64,000 nucleotides of DNA from JANYCG01 sp031386665 (lineage in GTDB: Bacteria; Pseudomonadota; Gammaproteobacteria; Burkholderiales; Burkholderiaceae_C). Below the pieces are notes generated by a model. It was not told the DNA's origin, searched no databases, and saw nothing but the letters and a program-made list of their open reading frames with translations. The stretch spans positions 1 through 64,000 of the forward strand of contig JANNCN010000082.1 of NCBI GenBank assembly GCA_031386665.1, read 5' to 3'. Below are positions 58,828 through 64,000 of this stretch, one piece after another; positions within the stretch are counted from its first letter, which is position 1, and each line of letters starts with the position of its first letter. Position numbers and translations under genes: made by a program.

Positions 58828-60618
58828 ATGAGTTATTCCGTAGCAAAACGCAAATTTGACGTGGTCATCGTCGGAGCCGGTGGCTCCGGCATGCGCGCAT
58901 CCTTGCAACTGGCCCGCGCCGGCCTGAACGTGGCAGTTCTAACCAAAGTGTTTCCGACCCGCTCGCACACAGTCGCGGCCCAAGGCGGAATTGGCGCCTC
59001 TTTGGGCAACATGAACGACGACAACTGGCACTACCACTTTTACGACACGGTCAAGGGCTCTGACTGGCTGGGCGACCAAGACGCGATTGAGTACATGTGC
59101 CGCGAAGCACCCAACGTGGTGTATGACCTGGAGCACATGGGCATGCCGTTTGACCGCAACCCCGACGGCACCATTTACCAGCGCCCATTTGGCGGCCACA
59201 CCGCCAACTACGGCGAAAAAGCGGTCGAACGCGCTTGCGCAGCCGCGGACCGCACCGGCCACGCCATGCTGCACACGCTGTACCAGCAAAACGTGCAAGC
59301 CAAAACCAGCTTTTTTGTCGAATGGCTGGCCATGGACTTGATCCGCGATGCCGATGGCGATGTGATTGGCGTCACCGCCATCGAGATGGAAACCGGCGAC
59401 GTGCACATTCTCGAGGCCAAAACTACCTTGTTGGCCACCGGTGGCGCTGGCCGTATTTTTGCCGCATCCACCAACGCCTTCATCAACACAGGTGATGGCT
59501 TGGGCATGGCAGCAAGGGCTGGCATTCCACTTGAAGACATGGAATTTTGGCAATTTCACCCCACAGGCGTTGCCGGCGCTGGCGTGCTGCTGACCGAAGG
59601 CTGCCGGGGTGAAGGCGCGATTTTGCGCAACAGCAACGGCGAGCGCTTCATGGAGCGCTACGCCCCCACCTTGAAAGACCTGGCACCCCGTGACTTTGTG
59701 TCGCGCTGCATGGACCAGGAAATCAAGGAGGGCCGTGGCTGCGGCCCCAATAAAGACTACATCAACCTGGACATGACCCATCTGGGCGGCGACACCATTT
59801 TGAAGCGCCTGCCCTCTGTGTTCGAGATTGGCCACAACTTTGCCAACGTTGACATCACCAAAGAGCCGATTCCAGTGGTGCCCACCATCCACTACCAAAT
59901 GGGCGGTATTCCCACCAACATCCATGGCCAAGTGGTCACGCAAGACGCTGACAACAAAAGCGTGGTGGTCAACGGACTGTACGCAGTGGGCGAATGCTCT
60001 TGTGTGAGCGTGCACGGTGCCAACCGCTTGGGCACCAATTCATTGCTGGACTTGCTGGTTTTTGGCCGTGCAGCAGGCAACCACATTGTCGAGTTCAACA
60101 ACAAGAACAAACTGCACAAGCCCCTGCCAGGCACTGCGGCTGACACCACGCTGGCGCGCTTGGCACGTCTGGATGGCACGACCGACGGCGAATATGCGCA
60201 AGACGTTGCCAATGACATCCGGGCCGCCATGCAACAGCACGCTGGCGTGTTTCGCACCCAGGCCACATTGGACGAAGGCGTGGCCAAGATCGCGGCCCTG
60301 CGCAAACGGGTTGCCAAAATCAACCTGAAAGACAAATCCAAGGTTTTCAACACGGCACGAATTGAAGCCCTTGAAGTTGAAAACCTGATTGAAGCCGCCG
60401 AAGCGACCATCGTGTCCGCCGCTGCACGGCGCGAAAGCCGGGGCGCACACTCGGTTGACGACTATGCAGACAGCCCCAAGTACCCCAATGGTCGCAACGA
60501 CGACGAATGGCACAAACACACACTTTGGCACAGCGAAGGCAACCGCCTGAGCTACAAACCGGTGCAGATGAAGCCGTTGACGGTTGAAAGCGTGCCACTC
60601 AAGGTCCGCACTTTCTAA
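58828..60618 (+). CDS. sdhA: Succinate dehydrogenase flavoprotein SdhA
   Basis: A 596-residue flavoprotein. The FAD-binding VVIVGAGGSGMRASLQLARAG is at the N-terminus, the FAD-linked His is in TRSHTVAAQGGIGASLGN, and the active site includes QFHPTGVAGAGVLLTEGCRGEGA and VHGANRLGTNSLLDLLVFGRAAG. It oxidises succinate to fumarate and needs SdhE for flavinylation. The gene order sdhC-D-A-B-E-gltA is standard for beta-proteobacteria. Confidence 0.98.
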   Translation: MSYSVAKRKFDVVIVGAGGSGMRASLQLARAGLNVAVLTKVFPTRSHTVAAQGGIGASLGNMNDDNWHYHFYDTVKGSDWLGDQDAIEYMCREAPNVVYDLEHMGMPFDRNPDGTIYQRPFGGHTANYGEKAVERACAAADRTGHAMLHTLYQQNVQAKTSFFVEWLAMDLIRDADGDVIGVTAIEMETGDVHILEAKTTLLATGGAGRIFAASTNAFINTGDGLGMAARAGIPLEDMEFWQFHPTGVAGAGVLLTEGCRGEGAILRNSNGERFMERYAPTLKDLAPRDFVSRCMDQEIKEGRGCGPNKDYINLDMTHLGGDTILKRLPSVFEIGHNFANVDITKEPIPVVPTIHYQMGGIPTNIHGQVVTQDADNKSVVVNGLYAVGECSCVSVHGANRLGTNSLLDLLVFGRAAGNHIVEFNNKNKLHKPLPGTAADTTLARLARLDGTTDGEYAQDVANDIRAAMQQHAGVFRTQATLDEGVAKIAALRKRVAKINLKDKSKVFNTARIEALEVENLIEAAEATIVSAAARRESRGAHSVDDYADSPKYPNGRNDDEWHKHTLWHSEGNRLSYKPVQMKPLTVESVPLKVRTF

Positions 60619-60651
60619 AAATACCAAGCGACCCAACCCAAGGCAAACCCC

Positions 60652-61356
60652 ATGACCCAACGCACTTTCTCCATTTATCGCTACGACCCGGACAAAGACG
60701 CCAAGCCCTACATGCAAACCATTAACGTCGAGCTGGACGGCAGTGAACGCATGCTACTGGACGCGCTGATGAAGCTCAAAGCCATTGACCCGGCTATTAG
60801 CTTTCGCCGGTCCTGCCGGGAGGGCGTTTGCGGCTCGGACGCGATGAACATCAATGGCAAAAATGGTTTGGCCTGCCTGACCAACATGCGCACACTCACT
60901 GGCACCATCGTTTTGAAACCGCTGCCGGGCTTGCCCGTGATTCGCGACCTGATCGTGGACATGACGCAGTTTTTCAAGCAATACAACTCGATCAAACCGT
61001 ATTTGATCAACGACACCATTCCGCCTGAAAAGGAACGCCTGCAAAGCCCTGAAGAGCGTGACGAGCTCAACGGTTTGTACGAATGCATTTTGTGTGCATC
61101 GTGTTCCACCAGCTGCCCCAGCTTTTGGTGGAACCCCGACAAATTCGTGGGGCCCGCAGGCCTGCTGCAAGCCTACCGCTTCATTGCCGATTCGCGCGAT
61201 CACGCCACCGCCGAACGCCTGGACAACCTGGAAGACCCGTACCGCCTGTTCCGCTGCCACACCATCATGAACTGCGTTGACGTCTGCCCCAAAGGTTTGA
61301 ACCCGACCAAGGCGATTGGAAAAATCAAGGAAATGATGGTTCTGCGGACGGTCTGA
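60652..61356 (+). CDS. sdhB: Succinate dehydrogenase iron-sulfur subunit SdhB
   Basis: A 234-residue subunit with three clusters: [2Fe-2S] in SCREGVCGSDAMNINGKNGLAC, [4Fe-4S] in CILCASCSTSCPSFW, and [3Fe-4S] in CHTIMNCVDVCPKGLNP. It passes electrons from FAD to the quinone site. The stop is followed after one base by the ATG of the sdhE reading frame, which lies at the edge of a palindromic element. Confidence 0.98.
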   Translation: MTQRTFSIYRYDPDKDAKPYMQTINVELDGSERMLLDALMKLKAIDPAISFRRSCREGVCGSDAMNINGKNGLACLTNMRTLTGTIVLKPLPGLPVIRDLIVDMTQFFKQYNSIKPYLINDTIPPEKERLQSPEERDELNGLYECILCASCSTSCPSFWWNPDKFVGPAGLLQAYRFIADSRDHATAERLDNLEDPYRLFRCHTIMNCVDVCPKGLNPTKAIGKIKEMMVLRTV

Positions 61357-61357
61357 A

Positions 61358-61735
61358 ATGACCCCCACGCTTGTCACTTCGTGTACTGCGCTGCCCCCCG
61401 AGGGGGCTAATTTTTCTAGGGGCGGCCCGTCGAAAAATTCTCCGGTCTCGTCTGGCAACCCAGATGAATTGATCGGCGAGCGGCAGTTAAGCCGCCTGCG
61501 ATGGAGCTGCCGCCGTGGTTTGCTTGAAAACGACCTGTTCATTGAGCGGTTTTTCAAGCGCTTTGAAAGCACTTTGACGGTCAGGCACGCGCAGGCACTG
61601 AGCGCGTTGATGGACTTAAGTGACAATGATTTGCTGGACTTGCACATGTCCCGAAAAGAGATTGACGCAGTGAGCCCCGAGCTTGACCGTGCCGATATTC
61701 GTGAAGTTTTAAGTATGTTGCGTGAACCGCGTTGA
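61358..61735 (+). CDS. sdhE: FAD assembly factor SdhE with repeat-encoded N-terminus
   Basis: A 125-residue protein. Residues about 42-125 are SdhE/YgfY: RLRWSCRRGLLENDLFIERFFKRF contains the conserved RGxxE motif that contacts SdhA during covalent FAD attachment, and the rest (LSALMDLSDNDLLDLHMSRKEIDA) is typical. Residues 2-28 (TPTLVTSCTALPPEG, ANFSRGGPSKN) are encoded by the palindromic element at 61361-61441, so the present start codon lies right at the element border. The normal SdhE has about 85-90 residues. A TTG or GTG start inside residues 30-45 is not obvious, so the extension may be translated. Confidence 0.88.
   Translation: MTPTLVTSCTALPPEGANFSRGGPSKNSPVSSGNPDELIGERQLSRLRWSCRRGLLENDLFIERFFKRFESTLTVRHAQALSALMDLSDNDLLDLHMSRKEIDAVSPELDRADIREVLSMLREPR
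61361..61441 (+). repeat. Coding palindromic element, copy in sdhE
   Basis: CCCCCACGCTTGTCACTTCG, then TGCGCTGCCCCCCGAGGGGG, then CTAATTTTTC, TAGGGGCGGCCCGTC and GAAAAATT. The inner arms AATTTTTC and GAAAAATT and the CCCCCGAGGGGG core make it foldable. It is nearly identical to the thrC copy and starts two bases after the sdhE ATG. Confidence 0.9.
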
Positions 61736-61745
61736 AAGGAAAATA

Positions 61746-63056
61746 ATGAAAATCTCTGATAACAAAGCCACTCTGTCGTTCAGCAATGGCAGCCCCAGCG
61801 TTGAAATGCCTGTTTACCAAGGCAGTGTCGGCCCCAACGTGATCGACATTCGCAAGCTGTACGCGCAAACGGGCATGTTCACTTATGACCCCGGGTTTTT
61901 GTCAACGGCGGCTTGCCAGTCGGCGATTACCTTCATTGACGGCGACAAAGGCGAACTGCTCTACCGCGGCTACCCCATTGAGCAGCTCGCCACCAACTGC
62001 GATTACATGGAAACCTGCCACCTGCTGCTGTACGGCCAGTTGCCCAACGCCGAAGGCAAAGCCAAGTTCAGCCGCTTGGTGTCGATGCACACCATGGTGA
62101 ATGAGCAAATGCAGTTCTTCTTGCGGGGTTTTCGCCGCGACGCGCACCCCATGGCCATCATGACGGGTTTGGTGGGTGCTTTGTCTGCGTTCTACCACGA
62201 CAGCACCGACATCAACAACCCGGAGCACCGCGAAATTGCCGCGATTCGCCTGATTGCGAAGATGCCAACGCTGGTGGCCATGGCCTACAAATACACGGTG
62301 GGCCAGCCCTACATGTACCCGCGCAACGACCTGAGCTACGCGGGCAACTTTTTGCACATGATGTTTGCCACACCGTGCGAAAAATACGAAGTCAGCCCCG
62401 TGCTGGAACGCGCCGTGGACCGCATTTTCACGCTTCATGCTGACCATGAGCAAAACGCATCCACCTCGACCGTGCGCCTTTGTGGCTCATCGGGTACCAA
62501 CCCGTTTGCAGCCATTGCCGCCGGGGTTGCCTGCCTGTGGGGCCCTGCGCACGGTGGTGCCAATGAAGCCTGCCTGAACATGCTGGAAGACATCCAGAAA
62601 ATGGGGGGCATCAGCAAAGTGGGCGAGTTCATGGAGAAGGTCAAGGACAAAAATTCTGGCGTCAAGCTGATGGGTTTTGGTCACCGTGTTTACAAAAACT
62701 ACGACCCGCGCGCCAAACTCATGCAGGAGACCTGCAAAGAGGTGCTTAAAGAGTTGGGGCTTGAAAACGACCCGCTCTTCAAACTGGCCATGGCGCTGGA
62801 AAAAATCGCGCTGGAAGACGACTATTTTGTGTCGCGCAAGCTCTATCCCAATGTCGATTTTTACAGCGGCATTGTGCAGCGCGCGATTGGCATTCCGGTG
62901 CCTTTGTTCACGGCGGTATTTGCCCTGGCCCGCACGGTCGGATGGATTGCCCAGTTGAACGAGATGATTGGCGACCCCGAGTACAAAATTGGCCGCCCAC
63001 GGCAACTGTTCACAGGCTCAGTCTCACGCGACGTGATGCCGATTGGCCAGCGTTAA
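61746..63056 (+). CDS. gltA: Citrate synthase
   Basis: A 436-residue type II citrate synthase. The active-site residues are in GPAHGGANE (His), MGFGHRVYKNYDPRA (His) and NVDFYSGIV (Asp). The N-terminal beta-strand domain (ATLSFSNGSPSVEMPVYQGSVG) is of the hexameric, NADH-sensitive Gram-negative type. GGAAAATA precedes the ATG at 61746; the frame opening at 61722 overlaps the sdhE end. It is the last gene of the operon, followed by a strong terminator. Confidence 0.97.
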   Translation: MKISDNKATLSFSNGSPSVEMPVYQGSVGPNVIDIRKLYAQTGMFTYDPGFLSTAACQSAITFIDGDKGELLYRGYPIEQLATNCDYMETCHLLLYGQLPNAEGKAKFSRLVSMHTMVNEQMQFFLRGFRRDAHPMAIMTGLVGALSAFYHDSTDINNPEHREIAAIRLIAKMPTLVAMAYKYTVGQPYMYPRNDLSYAGNFLHMMFATPCEKYEVSPVLERAVDRIFTLHADHEQNASTSTVRLCGSSGTNPFAAIAAGVACLWGPAHGGANEACLNMLEDIQKMGGISKVGEFMEKVKDKNSGVKLMGFGHRVYKNYDPRAKLMQETCKEVLKELGLENDPLFKLAMALEKIALEDDYFVSRKLYPNVDFYSGIVQRAIGIPVPLFTAVFALARTVGWIAQLNEMIGDPEYKIGRPRQLFTGSVSRDVMPIGQR

Positions 63057-63073
63057 GCTCAACTTAACAGCCC

Positions 63074-63111
63074 AAAAAAACCCGCCTGATGGCAACATCG
63101 GCGGGTTTTTT
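63074..63111. terminator. Bidirectional terminator after gltA
   Basis: CCCGCC (63081-63086) pairs with GGCGGG (63100-63105), and an inner GATG/CATC extends the stem. Seven A precede it and six T follow, so it can act on both strands, for gltA and the convergent yceD. Confidence 0.9.
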
Positions 63112-63208
63112 GTTGGCTTGATGGTCTATTAGCCTCTCGCCTAACCGCCCTCTAGCGCCATTGGCGCATTTTGGCTTTGGCCCAAGCGATAGGCGAAGCT
63201 GCCGCAAT

Positions 63209-63238
63209 GGCTACAGCTACGGCTACGACTACGACTAC
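63209..63238. repeat. Hexanucleotide tandem repeat at the yceD stop codon
   Basis: Five hexamers (GGCTAC, AGCTAC, GGCTAC, GACTAC, GACTAC). Read on the minus strand they begin with the yceD TAG stop, and each following hexamer puts another TAG in the same frame, so the stop is repeated five times. Confidence 0.85.
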
Positions 63239-63789
63239 GGTTTCTTTCCCTTTGCAGCAACCAAGCCAGACAGCGCGGCAAAGGGGTTGGGTTTGTCCGT
63301 GGCTGCGGCGTCAAAGTCGGCGTCCGCCACCAGCAGTTTCACTGGCGTGGGGCAAACTTCGTGGCGTGGAATCAAGGGCACGTCCATCACCAATTCGTCT
63401 TCAATCAATTCAGCCAAGTTGAATTCGCGGCTGATGACCAGCAGGTCTTCGTCAGCGTCATCGTCCTGCGCTTGGGCCGCCTCTTCGTTCGCGACGAATC
63501 GAAACGTCCGGTCAATGTCGATGGGAATCTCAACCGGCCCCAGGCAACGCTGGCAGACCATGGGCAATGCGGTTTTGAGCGCCAAATGCAGCCAGTGCGC
63601 GGGCTTGCCGTCGGGGCCGATGCGCACTTCAGCACGGGCCGACCAATGCAGCATTCGATCTGGCCCCGAACCCAGCAAATCCTGAGCCAAACGCTCATAG
63701 CGGGACACTGGTTCGTGACCTGAAATTTCACCGTGAGCCAAGGCCAGGGCCTTGACGTCCAGCCGGGAGGGAGCAAACTCTTTTTCCAT
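63235..63789 (-). CDS. yceD: YceD/DUF177 family protein
   Basis: A 184-residue protein of the YceD family, linked to 23S rRNA accumulation and usually encoded before rpmF. The C-x2-C of MVCQRCLGPVEIPID and the acidic segment DDDADEDLLVISREFNLAELIEDELVMDVPLIPRHEVC are family hallmarks. The start at 63789 (MEKEFAPSRLDVKALALA) follows the divergent maf by 25 bp. Unusually, rpmF does not follow; the convergent gltA operon is reached after 178 bp. Confidence 0.92.
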   Translation of the reverse strand: MEKEFAPSRLDVKALALAHGEISGHEPVSRYERLAQDLLGSGPDRMLHWSARAEVRIGPDGKPAHWLHLALKTALPMVCQRCLGPVEIPIDIDRTFRFVANEEAAQAQDDDADEDLLVISREFNLAELIEDELVMDVPLIPRHEVCPTPVKLLVADADFDAAATDKPNPFAALSGLVAAKGKKP

Positions 63790-63814
63790 ACCCGCAGTGT
63801 AAGAGAATCGTGGC

Positions 63815-64000
63815 ATGCCCATTGAAAACCAACGCCCGCTAATTCTCGGCTCCACCTCGCCCTACCGACGCGAATTGATGCAGCGCCTGCGCCTGCCGTT
63901 TGACGTGGTCGCGCCCGATGTGGACGAAACCCCGTTGCGGCATGAGACCCCGCCAGCGCTTGCCAGCCGTCTGGCGCTGGCCAAAGCGCACGCAGTCGCC
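63815..64000 (+). CDS. Maf family nucleotide pyrophosphatase (partial, cut by window end)
   Basis: The first 62 residues, MPIENQRPLILGSTSPYRRE then LMQRLRLPFDVVAPDVDETPLRHETPPALASRLALAKAHAVA, are the start of a Maf/YceF-type protein. LILGSTSPYRRELM is the N-terminal phosphate loop and VDETP the next conserved block. E. coli YceF removes pyrophosphate from modified nucleotides such as m7GTP. The reading frame continues past base 64000. It is divergent from yceD, the usual arrangement in this group. Confidence 0.9.
   Translation, partial: MPIENQRPLILGSTSPYRRELMQRLRLPFDVVAPDVDETPLRHETPPALASRLALAKAHAVA

Noticed and set aside
58939..60015. 358-codon minus-strand frame over sdhA
   Set aside because: Antisense shadow caused by high GC at third codon positions.
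1..64000. CRISPR array, tRNA, rRNA or complete insertion sequence
   Set aside because: No regular repeat-spacer pattern, no tRNA T-loop with CCA-type ends, no rRNA core sequence and no transposase frame were seen on either strand by eye.

Overview
The window looks like a piece of a Comamonadaceae chromosome (Burkholderiales, Betaproteobacteria; Rhodoferax/Polaromonas type). The reasons are the high-50s GC content, three Bug-family tripartite tricarboxylate substrate-binding proteins, the rpsF-priB-rpsR-rplI operon, the mdh/gntR/sdhCDABE/gltA block and a palindromic repeat that I associate with this family. No rRNA, tRNA, CRISPR array or complete insertion sequence is visible. The genus is inferred, not proven.

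Layout. 1-7.4 kb: an MFS transporter divergent from an AraC regulator, a PEP-CTERM matrixin-like metalloprotease, and two tandem OmpR-wHTH/TolB-like/TPR regulators. 7.4-10.3 kb: a minus-strand operon with two unrelated orphan substrate-binding proteins, a VOC protein and a DUF1330 protein. 10.5-11.1 kb: an AbrB-like/Doc toxin-antitoxin pair. 11.4-18.5 kb: clpB, a hypothetical gene, a dapA-like gene with a structured leader, and molybdopterin genes (moaE, moaD, moeA, mobB). 18.6-22.8 kb: thrC, hom and an AlaA-type aminotransferase, probably one amino-acid operon. 22.9-29.6 kb: Mth938-like protein, PrxQ/BCP peroxiredoxin, a candidate Fur-controlled small RNA, phoH, dnaB and the rpsF-priB-rpsR-rplI operon. 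29.8-33.3 kb: a catabolic operon (Bug protein, dehydrogenase, flavin monooxygenase). 33.5-37.4 kb: a 1314-residue membrane-embedded patatin. 37.5-48.1 kb: a catabolic island with a Rieske oxygenase, FCD-GntR regulator, VanB-type reductase and a complete Liv-type ABC transporter, divergent from a MetE-like methyltransferase and an acyl-CoA ligase. 48.1-52.4 kb: EamA transporter, spermidine-synthase-like protein, MDR oxidoreductase, a third Bug protein and the remnant of an Ldh-type dehydrogenase. 52.5-63.1 kb: TCA-cycle block (acnB, mdh, gntR, sdhCDABE, gltA). 63.2-64 kb: yceD and the start of maf.

Four kinds of structure are not explained by the genes. (1) Five dispersed copies of an ungapped 50-nt unit, each lying beyond the 3' end of a gene, in that gene's orientation, and followed 40-54 nt later by a palindrome. 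(2) A roughly 80-nt palindromic element inserted in frame into moaE, thrC and sdhE, in the same orientation and reading frame each time, so that it is translated as an extra peptide. (3) A near-identical 68-nt promoter/operator with 10-nt direct repeats upstream of both the metalloprotease and the Bug operon, on either side of the two wHTH regulators. (4) A Fur-box-driven transcript of about 100 nt between bcp and phoH, and a 31-codon ORF with mutually exclusive hairpins upstream of the dapA-like gene.

Start codons were chosen by eye from ribosome-binding sites, overlaps and family alignment memory. No database search was possible.
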